Assembly: GCA_030248135.1 (NCBI GenBank)
Contig: JASANC010003343.1
Coordinates: forward strand, 18,370 to 82,369
Reading direction: 5' to 3'
Length of the DNA stretch: 64,000 nt
Origin: Theristus sp. LFF4_11
Lineage: Eukaryota > Nematoda > Chromadorea > Monhysterida > Xyalidae
Part shown: in pieces, positions 24,741 through 35,959 of the stretch
Layout: every line of letters starts with the position of its first letter
How positions within the stretch are numbered: the first letter of the stretch is position 1
Translations under genes and position numbers: made by a program
The notes under the pieces: generated by a model
The model's input: only the letters and a program-made list of their open reading frames with translations
Told to the model about the DNA's origin: nothing
The model's database searches: none

Positions 24741-27700
24741 CTACCTCAACGATGGATCGCAGTATTCAGCATGGTCGGCCGGCAGCAACGCCTTGACGGG
24801 CACGTGCAGACGCAGTGGGCGTGGCGCCGCCTGCCAGTGTATCACCGCACAGCTGCCCTGCTCGTTCATGCTCAGCACACGACCCTGACGATGCACAACG
24901 GGCACATCAGCGAACATGAACTGATTTGTTGCGACACAATTGACGGCGTCTTACAGAAGGCACAACTGTGCGCCGAGTTTTGATATTGGAAAATTATGGG
25001 CGGAATACTCAATCTACAGGTTCAACTGTGAAAGACATTGCACGCCATGCTGGATTTAATTTAGTTGTATCGTGTTTATTGTTCGGCAACTCAGTTGAAG
25101 CCTGTTTGTCAGTGTACCCCTTGGGACATGGCGTGGCGTAGCCAATATTACGTTGGCCACAAAAAAGTGCGAAATGCCTGGAACAAGTCGTAAAACCGAC
25201 AGCACCTCCAGTTCCCGGCCCACCTTAGCATCGAGCATTTGTTTGACGAAATGTTTCTCCCATAATGTCGATCGATCCAACGCAATCTCACCATACTGAC
25301 TGAGCACAAACGCAAACTGACGACAGCCCGGGCAGAACACGTCATAGGACGCCCAGGTGCTCTCGAACTTGTAGGCCTGCGAAAATCAATCGAACCCCAT
25401 TTTACAGTCGAACACAACACACGTGAGACTTGTACCGTCTGCCATCTGAATTGGGCATGCTCATTGAATTGCGCTGCTTGGACCATCCGGTAATTCCAAT
25501 TCAAAAGCAACCAATCAGCTGATTGCCTGAGATTTACAATTCGATTGCTCAATCAGTTTACTGGCCGCAATGTTGTTTGATTCGTTGCACCAGCACACTG
25601 CTACAGCAGCCAATCAGCTTGTTGTCGTTGTTGTCAATTGGCGCTACTGCGCCACGCTGCTGCTGAAATTTGACGTTAGCCAAACCAGACTACTCATTAT
25701 TATCAGCATTGTTTCTCGACCACCGCCCACCTTGTTGCAGGCACGTATGTAGCCGGCGACCCCTGGGAACGCCGCCGATTGATCGTGGCGAAAGTTTTGA
25801 CACATGGACGAAATCGCAATGCTGCGCCAGAACAGCGACACGCAGCCGGGGTTCCAGACGACGTCGCTTTCGATCGTGATTCGCGAGAGAGCCTGCGGCG
25901 ATTGGAGGTTACAAGAAACTGGTTGACTGGCTGAGTGAGAATCGGACTGGCTCAGTGACAGTCAATACAACACAAAAATCCAAAATCCAAATCGACGTTA
26001 GCTGTAGTCACTGGTCGGTGGGGTGAGGCGAGCGCCGTCACGCTCATGTCATATCTCGTTTCAGTTTTGCCTCTCTCGTATAATAGAAATGCGATCGCTC
26101 GTGACAGTGTTGGGCTGCACTCAGTGCGTTTTAAATCAATCAGCAGTTGAATTCGGCAATGGCAATATTCGGCGCAACAATAATATTTCCAGGCCACTCC
26201 CCTAAACGCACCTCTAACTTGAATCGTTGCAAAAGGCACCAAACGAGCGACACGAGACCGTAGAGCTCGAGTGCGAGCGCCTCAGTGCGCAGCGTGTTCA
26301 GCAGCTCCTCGTCACTCGGCATCACGGCGCGGTAGCCTTGGCGCAGGTAGTTGATGATGTACTGAGACGGGCGGAAGACGGGTCAGGGCATTGTGAAAGT
26401 GGGGAGGGGGCACAGTGAATCAGGTTTGAGCGAGCGGTCGCATTTTGGAGGGTGTACAAACATAATCGCTCCGGCTGGCGCCTAATTTTGTCATACCTTT
26501 CGCAGTGTTGACAATGTACAACATAAAGTTGGGGAAACTAGAAACTTGCTGATTTATTTTACCACCATCCATCTGTTTCATTTCGCAAACAGGACGAAAT
26601 TTCGGTAAAATTGTATGAACATCATGTGGTACGTTCGGAGACCCACAGCAGAGAACACAACGCATACCGCGGTGCCCCCTGCGTCAGTGCGACGGACACC
26701 AGGCAGAACTGCCGAAGGACACCCACCACTCACGAAGTCACTAACTGGCCGCAGCATTTTTGCAGACCTGAAACGAGTCGCAAGCGTCGTCGTGCACGGG
26801 CACCTCGATGACGCACGTCTCGTCGGCCTGCTCCGTGTCCGCCTTCTCCAGCTGCAACTTTGCCAACTGCGACTGGACGACACGCGCCAGGCGGCTTTCA
26901 GGCTCCGGCTGCACCAGCACCGACAGTGGAACTTTGTACGTCTGCTCGGCTATCTGCAACAGCAGAAACCTGATTCGACATTTCATTGCGACAAGTTGAA
27001 TGGAAACTTTGATAAGCCCAGTTGATTGTGCTCTGCCCACGGTATTGATTGCTTGCATTAATTAGAAACTGTCCGTGTTTCAAAATGTAAAGTTCAGAAT
27101 TCTGTGTGGTTGTTGTAACAACAACTGTTCCGAAAATTTACAAATTTTCATAATTACCCAATCAATTCACAGCAAATTTAGAAATCTACAGTTTTCAGAA
27201 AACAAAAGCACGAACCCCCGCGATCAAGAGAAACCATGTAAAAATTCCACCAAAAACGCCGTCGACTGCACTCGGTCAGTTGGTGCGCCCACCTTGACGG
27301 TGACTTCATTCTCGGCCGACGCTGCCGTGCTGGCACTTTTCTGATGTCGTCCGTCAGCTGGCGATGGCGACCGACTGGATGAGGCCGACGACGACAGCTG
27401 GTAGCACGAGTGCGACTGGTTGGCGCTGCCGCCAGATGGCGCCTGACTGGCGAGCAGCTTCAGGTGAATGGAGGACGCGTGTGCTGCTGCGGGCTGGTTG
27501 CGCACGGGCGACGGCGGCATCGAGTGGAATGCGACCGGACTCGCACTCTGGCTCGCCTGGTGGTACTGCGGCAGGTGGTTGAGCAGGAACTGGTATCGGC
27601 CGTTCAGGGTGGCCGCGCCGGCCAGTTGTGCGTCATGCTGGAAGCCATGTGAAAAAAGGCTGATTGAAGCAAAACAACAAACTGCGAACATAAAAATTGC

Positions 27701-28509
27701 AGATTTCTTGGTTCTGTTTGGTTGACTTCGAAACGTATTTTTAAACGTGAAAGGATCAGCCTACAAAATTGAACGCTTGGTTGCCCTGCCATGCCCATGC
27801 GTGGAGAAGAGCATATTTAACAGCACACGCAATTTCGTTCAGTCAGACACGTTTGTAAAAAACCAGGTTGCACAGAGACACTGACTGCATAGAGAGCCAT
27901 CTTGTCCATTTGACTGCCGCAGCTCATGTTGCGCTGCAACTGCGGCCGCTGCTGCTGCGGCACGAACGGCTGATGCTGGTGCGGTTGCAGAAAGTTCTGT
28001 TGCTGTTGGTGTGCGTGCGCAAACGACGCCACCGCGCTGTTGCCTGCGTGGTTCACACTCGGCGGTGCACCACCAAACCAGCCGCCGCCGCCGCTCTGCG
28101 CTTGACCCGAGAACTGACGATGGCTGTGCGGCCGAAAAGCGCCGTTGTTCGGGAACAGCACGCCTTGCGGTGGCATGCTCGCGCGAAAACTGTGCTGGTG
28201 GTGGTGGTGGTGGTGGCCGTTGCGACCGGCCATTTGGTGCAGCTGCTGCTGTTGCTTGTGCGCCTGTTGCTGCTGCTGCGCAATGTTGTACGTGATCGCG
28301 TTTTGCGCTCCGCCGCCGTTCGTGTGCATGAATTTCGCTGCCGCCGCCGACGACGCGTTCTGAGTTGACGTTGAAGCAGCGGCCATGAACGAGTTGTGGT
28401 GGCCGGTTGCTGTCGACGGCGGGCCTGCCGGTGGCATCACCTGCAATTGGGTTTGCCATGGTGGTGGACGACTCCATTGACCTCCAAGTGCCAAACAAGT
28501 TCTTTCCAT
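24741..28509 (-). CDS. BTB/T1 (KCTD-like) domain protein with Gln/His-rich N-terminus
   Basis: Seven exons, 27886-28509, 27293-27637, 26768-26953, 26245-26361, 25731-25892, 25224-25376 and 24741-24920, all joined in phase 0, give about 588 residues. Residues 1-320 are low complexity, with poly-Gln, poly-His, and Gly/Pro/Ser segments. A BTB_2/T1-type fold follows: VTVK-IAEQTYKVPLSVL, ESRLARVV, then VPVHDDACDSFQ-YIINYLRQG and MPSDEELLNTLRTEALALELYGL, the typical end of KCTD BTB domains. About 25 Gln/Lys/Glu-rich residues are inserted inside the BTB. The C-terminal 190 residues, with FCPGCRQF and VIHWQ segments, are not recognised. KCTD proteins often act as cullin-3 adaptors; that is inference. 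The start could also be a spliced one at about 28441. Several donors read GTGGGC. Confidence 0.68.
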
Positions 28510-28588
28510 TGTGGATGATTTGCACTTTCTGTGGGCAGAGAACTTTTCAAAAAAAAGTCATGGATTAGTTCAGTTGCACTTGCACATT

Positions 28589-28811
28589 CAGTCAAACTTG
28601 AAATTGTTGGCAATCAGCTGATTGATTGGTGATCACAGTCAAACTTGAAATTGTTGGCAATCAGCAGATTGATCGGTGATCACGTGTTTCATGCTTTCTG
28701 TGCAGGACAGACTCCGCCTTCACAGCAATGCCTCCGCAGAAAGCGTGCATCACGCACGCCCACGTGATCACCTACCATTCAGCTGAATTCCTGTAATGTG
28801 AAGTTCGACTG
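28589..28811. mobile_element. Mariner-type MITE, copy 2 with duplicated left end
   Basis: This has the same TIRs and core as the element at 17578-17734, but the left about 47 bp (CAGTCAAACTTGAAATTG and on) are repeated in tandem, at 28589 and 28636. It ends GTTCGACTG at 28811. It lies just upstream of the BTB gene start. Confidence 0.65.
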
Positions 28812-29314
28812 CATGTTGACACGAATTGTAACGTTGAAAATAAATGGTGGTACTCGACAAGTATTCATGAGATGAAAGTGAATCATTTACAAACGACCAA
28901 AAACAAAATTAAACGGACCGATAGCGGATTGAGCGGAAGCATGGCCGTTGACGAAAGTCGCACTGGAATTGGCTGCTGTTGCACAGAGTACATTTTACTT
29001 TCTTCAGATTTCAGGTTGCTTGTTATTTTTTTAATTTTTGTTCATCGGTCATCCCCTAACAAGTTACAAGCAAAAATCAACACTCATCAATCACTACAAA
29101 GTTATTTTAGGCCGTTGATGTTGTCGTTTTGGCAGTCTGAAAGTTAAAAAAGTGCAGTGTGATGGGGTTGTTGGTGGCATTTTTGTTTTTTACTCAAGTT
29201 TTTCCCTCTTTTTTCAGATTTTGTTTCGGTGACCTCATTTACCCCTTTTCCAAACCGATATCATGCGTCTTCTTGCGTTTGACCCTCAAAATGCCACTAA
29301 TCCAGTGTCACGTC

Positions 29315-29470
29315 GGTTAGCTCCCGCGTTGGCTGGCTCCCGCGCGGGAATTAACCAATGGTGGTTAGCTCCCGCGTTGGCTGGCTCCCGCACGGGAATT
29401 AACCAATGGTGGTTGGTTAGCTCCCGCGCGGGAGATAAGAACCGGCGGTCAGCTCCCGCAGCTGATGGTG
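29315..29470. repeat. 48-bp tandem repeat rich in GCTCCCGC
   Basis: Two nearly identical 48-bp units lie at 29315-29362 and 29363-29410, followed by shortened units to about 29470. Each carries GCTCCCGC motifs and a CCCGCGCGGG-type palindrome. It is much more GC-rich than its surroundings. Confidence 0.75.
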
Positions 29471-29579
29471 TGCTCCCGCCTGCGATAATTCTAACTACAG
29501 CGGACTGCAGGCTGTCATTTGCCTAACGTGTGTTCGACGAAGCCGACACACGCTAGAGAATGGCGAATGTCGGGTTCTC

Positions 29580-29700
29580 ATGACAACCGAGATCGAACGG
29601 GTGCTGCGTGACTGCCAATCAAGTGCACTCGGTGGCCACTGCGGTGTCGCTAAAACGTTGGTCTTGCGGCCTGGGACGATTGCGGCCCACGAAGTTTTCA
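29580..29700 (+). pseudogene. Relic of a retroelement-type integrase H2C2 zinc-binding segment
   Basis: An open stretch on the plus strand reads EIERVLRDCQSSALGGHCGV followed by AKTL. This strongly resembles the integrase zinc-binding (H2C2) region of Ty3/gypsy-type and Ginger elements, where GGHFGVAKTL is typical. The expected continuation to the CxxC half is not found, and no neighbouring polymerase or integrase core is recognisable, so it is a short decayed fragment. A chance match is possible. Confidence 0.4.
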
Positions 29701-29876
29701 TGCTTTGTCACCTTTCCAGGTCAAACTGGGCATTTTCTTGTCCCGTTTGACAGTCTGAAACTGAGAGGAACACTGAAATAAAGTAGATGTCGAGAACATC
29801 TATTGAAGTCTGTCGCATTGAAAACCAAAATTCGTACTTTTTGTTCATTTGTTTTATTTTATTTTGTTAATAACAC

Positions 29877-29986
29877 CATAGTTGTTCCAGAGCCGAGGGG
29901 TTGGGGGGGGGCGATATAGATAGCTGGAGCAAATTTTCCAGATAGATAGATAGCTGGAAAATTTTTGGGGGGGGCCGCGGGTAGGG
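29877..29986 (+). mobile_element. G-run MITE, truncated copy
   Basis: This matches the left end of the complete element at 50724 (CATAGTTGTTCCAGAGCCG, then a G run and the GATAGATAGATAGCTGG block) but breaks off after the second G run into unrelated T-rich sequence. No right end was found. Confidence 0.65.
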
Positions 29987-31564
29987 TTAGGGGCTATGAA
30001 AAAAATTTTTTTTATTTTTTTTTTCGTTTTTTTTTAAATTTGGATTTTTTTTTCAAACTTAAAAAAAAATTTGAAAAATTTTTCTTCTACTTTGCTCTGA
30101 AAATTCGATTTATGGCACAATTTTTTGAAAGTTCAAACCAAATTTTCTTCCCAACTTCTTTGTGTGCTCAGGTACATGTCATTATTTGGTCATTTTGACC
30201 GACGTACTCCATGTTTTTCGATTTGGATGACTTCTAGAGTCAATTTTTAGCGTTGAAATGACTTAACTGAATTGAAATATCGTTTCAGAAATCGTTTTCT
30301 TGCAACTTAGAACATGTTTTTTCAGTCGGTAGGCCATGAGATGAACATGATATTTTGTTGATTGGCGTATGTTATAGGTCTACAATGGAGTTGTGCGATA
30401 TATTGTTAAACAATTGGAGCGGAGATGTTGGTTAATACCACATCACACGACCGTTTTTCAGATACCCGATAACATGGCCACATGTTAAAACTTGCGTGCT
30501 GAGCTAAACTAACGTGTTAAACTTGCGTCTGTTAGTTGCCCGCAACGTGATCGCGAAATCATGGTACGTGTTTTCGATACGATGATTTGAAGAGTGGGCT
30601 CTCTCTCGCCATGTGGCAGATAGCATAGCTGGTTGAACCTGAAAGTAAGTGTCTTGGGGGGGGGGGGGCGACCGGGTCGACAGGGGTTGCCGCGGAGTGC
30701 TACATTATGAAAGAAATGCATATGCATCTTCATCAAAAATCCATTCCACTGGCACGGGTGCAGCGGTTTCACACGCACAACATCTACCCATCTGTGGGGA
30801 AGTGTCAGGAACCCATCTGTGAAACTTGACGATGCGGAAAATGGACCAGACACCAGAAAGCAAACCAAAACGATGAACCGATTTCATTCATCGCTACATT
30901 ATCAGTTTCTTCTTCAGTTCACCAGTTTTTATTGTTTCTTCAGTTCACCACTTTCTTCGTCAGTTTTTTTCATTGTTCCAAATCCAAACTAGGCTCTGAG
31001 TCTTTCTGTCCGTTCCATCTTCCATAGGGAAAACACGAAGTTTTGAACAACCGATCGAAATGTCCATCCGGAAATTTTTCATCAAGGCAGCCAGCCAGGT
31101 GTAACCAACCACCACCCATCAGCGTGCCAGATTCGTTTTTCATTTGTTTTCTTTGGCCAACCAATCACCGTGCTAGATTCTCGTTTTCTTATTTGTTTTC
31201 TGGGCTACCAAATCAGGGCACGATCAAATCAGGTTTCGTAAAACGCAACGTGCAACATGGAATTGCATTTTCTTCTCTTTGATTGAAAACTAAACTAAAC
31301 AAATAGAATGAGTTGGCTGGCACACCTTTCTAAAACATATATTTCTAAAGCGCGTGCGTGATTGCTTATAATTCACGCTTTGGTTTTCTTTTTGCTGTTT
31401 AGTACAAAATATTTCTTTCCCTATGTAGGCCAACCGGGTTGCCGACTTAGCTACAGCAAACAGGAATTTTCGAACACAGTCAAATTTTGGTAATTTTCTA
31501 AAGAGGAACAACTAAGAACGGTTCAATATTCAAGTACACGTCGAAAATTGTCCTGTTTTACTGT

Positions 31565-31703
31565 TGAAAATGCAACTTTCCCTCTATGAAATGGACATAA
31601 TTTCAATAAAACACGATTTTCGCTCTTATAGTTTTCCGGATCGTTCTGAAAATAGTCTAGATGAACTCAGCTCGACGAGACGCTTCGAACAAACCTAACT
31701 TGT
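31565..31703 (-). repeat. Dispersed repeat, inverted copy of 14166-14325
   Basis: This is the reverse complement of the stretch at 14166-14325, including ACGATTTTCGCTCTTATAG and GAACTCAGCTCGACGAGACG. It again adjoins G-run sequence. Confidence 0.65.
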
Positions 31704-31769
31704 AAAAAAAATTATTTTTTTTAAAGATTTTTTTTTTAATTTAAAAAAAATCCGGATTTTTTTTCCCCT

Positions 31770-32170
31770 AACCCTAGCCGCGGCGGGGGGGGGGCATGTG
31801 ACTTTGGGGGGGGCCGGTCAAAAAACTTCATCGCAGAAGTTGCTGAAGCCTAAAATCAGTCGGTTTTATCTGCTGACGGTTTTACGACGTAATATCAAAG
31901 AAAATTTTTGTTGAACTTCCGGAAAATTGAAAAATTGAGGTTTTCAGACAGTACCGTGCCCAAAACAATTTTCGAAGGGGGGGGGGTATGGTGCCGTGGG
32001 GGGGGGGGTGCCGATCAAAAAGTGAGGGGGGGTCCAACCAATGGTAACGTGGGACCCCCCCCATGGGGGTCCCATGGGGGGTGCATTTTTTCAAAATTTT
32101 CTGTGGGGGGTCCACCCCCCCCCCCCCGCCCCCGGATAATTTTTCGCTCAAATTTTTAAGGAAAAACGCT
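31770..32170. repeat. G-run/C-run repeat block
   Basis: Many runs of seven or more G or C separated by short unique pieces. Between them is a segment near 31840-31950 that is the reverse complement of 13430-13545 (around CTGCTGACGGTTTTACGACG). This is the same dispersed family as 13977-14165 and 34500-34720. Confidence 0.6.
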
Positions 32171-32449
32171 AAATTTTGCTGCAAAATCGTTGAAATTACA
32201 ATGAAGCATAGTTGTTCTTGGGGGGGGGGCCTGGGGGGGCCGCCCCCCCCAAAAATTTTTCGAATCTATCTCTATCAAACAGGTTTTTTCGGCTCAGCTA
32301 GAGTTGGTAAAAAACCGGTTTTTTATATTGCCAGGAAAAAAACCGGTTTCTTTTCCGTTTTAAAACCGTTTTAAAACCATAAAAAACCGAATGCTTCCCA
32401 GCTCCTAAACTTTTCAGAACTTGGCATCTTAAACTCAAAATAGGAAATA

Positions 32450-33371
32450 CAGGGTGGGCCAAAAAAAGGTTCCATTTTCAAACTGCTGTCACTGGCTGGT
32501 GTTTTAATATTATGAGCTGAAATTTTCAGCACTGATAAAACATGCGTTGCCATTTTACTGACAAATTTTTTTTTCCGATATATAATTCCTAACGCTCACT
32601 GTGGCAGATTTTCTAAAAAGCTCGAAAATCAACAAATTGACTGAAATGAGTGCAATAAAAAATTAGTATCAAGATGCGTGTTTCAATTTTGAAACTGTTG
32701 CGAAGGTGACAAATTGGTCTTTTTGGATACCCGTGATAGTTCAAATCATGCGCTCAGAGTGGAAAGGTCTCACACTTGAATTGCATTTGAGCACCTCGAG
32801 GAAATTCTGATGTTTCACAACGGACTCGAGTCAGCAGCCATGCGACTGCGACAGAAAGAATTGTTCAGTTGATTTTTTGTTTTCTGTGTTGCTCTGTCTG
32901 TTAATTTGTTTCTTTTGAAAAGTTTTTCTGCGGTTTGAATAAAAACAGTGTTTCAGTTTCAGTTTTCTGCAGTTTCGTCATGGTTAAGTGGACAGCAGAA
33001 CAACGGGTCTGGTGTGCTCTTGGTGGGTTGGTGGGAGATTGGTGGGAGCAATCTGAAAGTTTTTCTGCAGTGACTCGCCAGTTTCGCGTAAAATTCCATC
33101 CAGCCGCTGCCGGACGACAAACCTTGATGATGATTATTTGGATGTCTATGAGCTGTTAAATTCTTGGTTAAAAATCCGTTTTTTTTTGAAAATTTGGGAA
33201 TTTTTAAACATTGTGCTGTAAAACTGAATCTACTTGACCAAACTAGATAAAAATTTTGTCAGAAAAATGGCATCACATGTTTTATCAATGCTGAAAATTT
33301 CAGCTCATAATATTGAAATACCAGCCAGTGACAGCAGTTTGAAAATGGAACCTTTTTTTTGGCCCACTCTG
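32450..33371. mobile_element. Mariner-type element nested in the hAT-like element
   Basis: TIRs starting CAGGGTGGGCCAAAAAAAGG and ending GGCCCACTCTG extend more than 100 bp inward on both sides and are flanked by TA. At 922 bp it is shorter than typical autonomous mariners of about 1.3 kb, and the interior coding part is truncated (see 32980-33159). Confidence 0.8.
32980..33159 (+). pseudogene. Truncated mariner-type transposase N-terminus
   Basis: The frame starts MVKWTAEQRVWCALGGLVG and continues through SFSAVTRQFRVKF. It resembles the helix-turn-helix (DUF4817-like) N-terminus of arthropod and helminth mariner transposases (W-T-x-E-Q-R-V). It stops after about 60 codons, and no catalytic DD(E/D) part follows, so it cannot encode an active enzyme. 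Confidence 0.6.
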
Positions 33372-34429
33372 TACATCAAAATTAGTAATTTTGAGCAGCG
33401 TAAAATGCTGTTTTCGGGCATACAACCGACCCAATATGCTATTTTTGCCACCAAATGCTACCCAATTTTTTGTTTCAAATCAAATTAATTTCGCTTTCAT
33501 TGGTTTCCAAAGCAGCACGTTTAATAAATTGAAAGCAAAGACTGGGCAGTGACCGTGTAGATGTGGGGAGCGGGGAGGGACGGTTGCAAGGAGACCGGAT
33601 AGCTGACCCCGATTAGGGGGCGAGATTTGCAGAACTGCAAAGTGAAACCGGTGGCGGATTGCGTTTGAAAAATAACATTTCATCAGTTACCCTTTGCAAA
33701 TCGACAACATCGTCAGTTACCTACTCTGCATATGCACTTAGTTTAGCAGTCACCTTGTCTTCATCGTAATTCACTTGACCCTTGCCACAAAAGCTTCTGC
33801 AAAATGATGCTTCACCAGTTCAGTTTGACAGTTCACTGCACCGTTTTTTCAAAAATATAATTTTACATTTTATCAATCAAACGAAGAGTTGTGATTTTTG
33901 ACCACGAAGTTTGAAAATTTTTAAGGTAAAAAACCGGTTCTTTATTTTTTCAAGAAAAAAAACTGAAAAAAAAACGGTTTTAAAACGGAAAAGAAACCGG
34001 GTTTTTTCCTGTGCCAACCCTAGGCTCAGCTATTATCTATCTGAAAAAATTTCTCAGCCAGCTATCTGTCTAAAAATTTTTGTCTTCAAAGACATAAAAT
34101 GAGTCAATTTTTTACCAAAATTGACCATTTTTGCTCGTAATTCTTGAAAATTTCGTTAATTTTAGGTAAAATACGCGTTTATACTTGATTTTTAGTGTAT
34201 TTTTAGCATTATTTTGCTGTTTTTATAGCTTTTTAGCGTTTTAGCTATCTATCTATCAAATTATTTCAAAATTTTGACCGCCCCCCCCCCAAAGTCACAC
34301 GGCCCCCCCCCCGCGGCCCCCCCCCCCAAAATTTTCCAGCTATCTATCTATCCAAAAAAATTGCTCCAGCTATCTATATCGGCCCCCCCCAACCCCTCGG
34401 CTCTGGAACAACTATGCAATGAAGATGGT

Positions 34430-34760
34430 CAAGTTATCATATATTCAGCTTATATTATGGACTTTATAGACAAAAAATCATAATTTTCGAAAAAAATTTT
34501 AGGGTGTACGGAAAATTTTGGGGGGTCTCCCCCACACAAAATTTCATGGGGGGTGTGGGGGGGTGTCGGCCAAATTTTCGAGGGGGGGTCCGATGGGGGG
34601 GGGGGTGCCCGGTTTTAGGGGGGGTGGCACGGTACACCCCCCACCCGACGGTCTCTGGTGCTCTGGGGGGGGACCCCCCCACCCCCCCCTCGCCCACAGT
34701 ACTGTTTTCAGAGCATATTGGAAGAAAATTTTTCGCAACGCTTCAAGCAAGTGATTAAAG
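34430..34760. repeat. G-run/C-run repeat block
   Basis: About 34500-34720 alternates long G and C tracts with short unique pieces, including GGTCTCTGGTGCTCTGGGG, which matches the block at 13977-14165 in kind. It is followed by sequence related to the T-rich flank at about 50550-50690. Confidence 0.6.
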
Positions 34761-34959
34761 CTAAGCTACTTCTTTTTTAGGGATGGCACGTGAAAAACCG
34801 ATTTTTTTCATGAAAAAAACCCGTTTCTTTTCAAGCCAAGAAGAATAAAAAACCTGTTTTTTACCAATAGAAAATCTGAATTTTCAGTCGTCGAAACAAA
34901 TCCAATCCAAAATTTCAATCGTCGAATCCATCACTCAATTGTGCGGGAAAAGCAACACT

Positions 34960-35192
34960 TTTAATTTTTTTTGTTCGCGCGCCGGTTCCGGAAACCCTAA
35001 GGTACCAAACTCCGACGAAAACGGGCAATACTGCCCCGACCCAAATTTACCCTTGGCTCTGGAGGGGTAGACCATCAGATGTTGTTGGTCACTTTAGTTT
35101 CTCCATTGTGTATGTCTTGTTCGCAGCGAGGTTCGATCGAACTTTCCACCTACAGAACGGTAGACGAAGCCCTACACCTGCGCCACAGACGC
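34960..35192 (-). mobile_element. tRNA-derived SINE, copy 2
   Basis: Reverse complement of the SINE at 19366-19597. The tRNA-like head is near 35191, body GGTACCTTAGGGTTTCCGG, and an A-rich tail lies toward 34960. It differs by scattered substitutions and a short GATC insertion in the B-box region, consistent with an old, independent copy. Confidence 0.75.
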
Positions 35193-35959
35193 GACAGATT
35201 ATTGTTCACAAAACCGGCAAGAACAGGTTTTATCCAGCTTTTCTTGCTCAACTGTGTTGTGTGTTTGGAAAAATCCAGAGTGATATTCTGAAGCTGAAAA
35301 ACCGTTTGTAAAAAAAACCCTGGTAAAAACAGTTTTAAAACCGTGAAATAACCTGACGTGACCCACCCACCTAACGAGCTGACGACGGCACACGGCAGTC
35401 AAATATCAATTGGGGGAAGCGCAGCAGACCCGGTCCCAACGCGTATCTGCGTTGTGTCTGCGTTATGATTTGTGGTCCTGTTTGTGTGAGTTTTTCAATT
35501 TTGAATTTGGTGGAGTGGATGTCAACTACAAATTTCGACTCTGAGGGAATGTGGAATTTTGTTCCACAACTACATACAATTACATTTCTTAAAGAACCAT
35601 ATTTTGCACCGGTTGTTGAACGTCAGTCGAAACGCAACACAAATTTGTATCACGATGGTATAGCGCATCAGTTGACGCTCAGTCAAAATGTCCTGTTAGT
35701 TTCATAACAATCACTGAAGAAATGAAGGGTTTTAATTTAAATTACTATATGAGCGAAAACCCACTGTCAACCAATTGAGAAAAACAAGTTGTTTTGCACC
35801 GCACGTATCAGATAAACAAAGCAACCTTTCATGAGCAACGTCCGAAACAAAAACATGTGTCATTGAACCATCGTAATAAACCGTACCACCGACGACACAT
35901 TTCAATGAATCGTACGCCGTAAAATGCAACCAGCAAAGAATAATCATCGTGCACATGTG

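Larger units (their letters stand above)
28812..32206. other. Transposon-rich intergenic region, left part
   Basis: No host gene is supported here. Contents include a repeat at about 29205-29290 shared inverted with 13760-13850, GCTCCCGC tandem units, an integrase relic, a partial G-run MITE at 29877, non-repetitive AT-rich DNA from about 30150 to 31560, and G-run blocks from about 31770. Confidence 0.6.
32299..34022. mobile_element. hAT-like non-autonomous element inserted in the G-run MITE
   Basis: This 1724-bp insert begins TAGAGTTGG and ends CCAACCCTA. Extended terminal inverted repeats share AAACCGGTTTCTTTTCCG and TTTTAAAACCG blocks. It is bounded by a perfect 8-bp duplication, GGCTCAGC, at 32291-32298 and 34023-34030. 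Terminal sequence and 8-bp duplication are diagnostic of hAT transposition. No hAT transposase frame is present; the interior is largely a mariner-type insertion. Confidence 0.82.
32207..34416 (-). mobile_element. G-run MITE split by nested transposons
   Basis: The two arms, 32207-32298 and 34031-34416, together correspond in reverse complement to the intact 485-bp element at 50724-51208. Ends are CATAGTTGTTC and GAACAACTATG. The whole composite is flanked by a perfect 8-bp target duplication, CAATGAAG, at 32199-32206 and 34417-34424. The interruption is the hAT-like insertion at 32299-34022. Confidence 0.85.

Noticed and set aside
27868..28525. Several overlapping long frames on both strands
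   Set aside because: Shadows of the GC-rich Gln/His/Gly/Ala coding exon of the BTB gene; only one frame continues in phase into the next exon.
34504..34758. Gly/Pro-rich frames on both strands
   Set aside because: Translation of homopolymer G/C runs in repeats, not genes.
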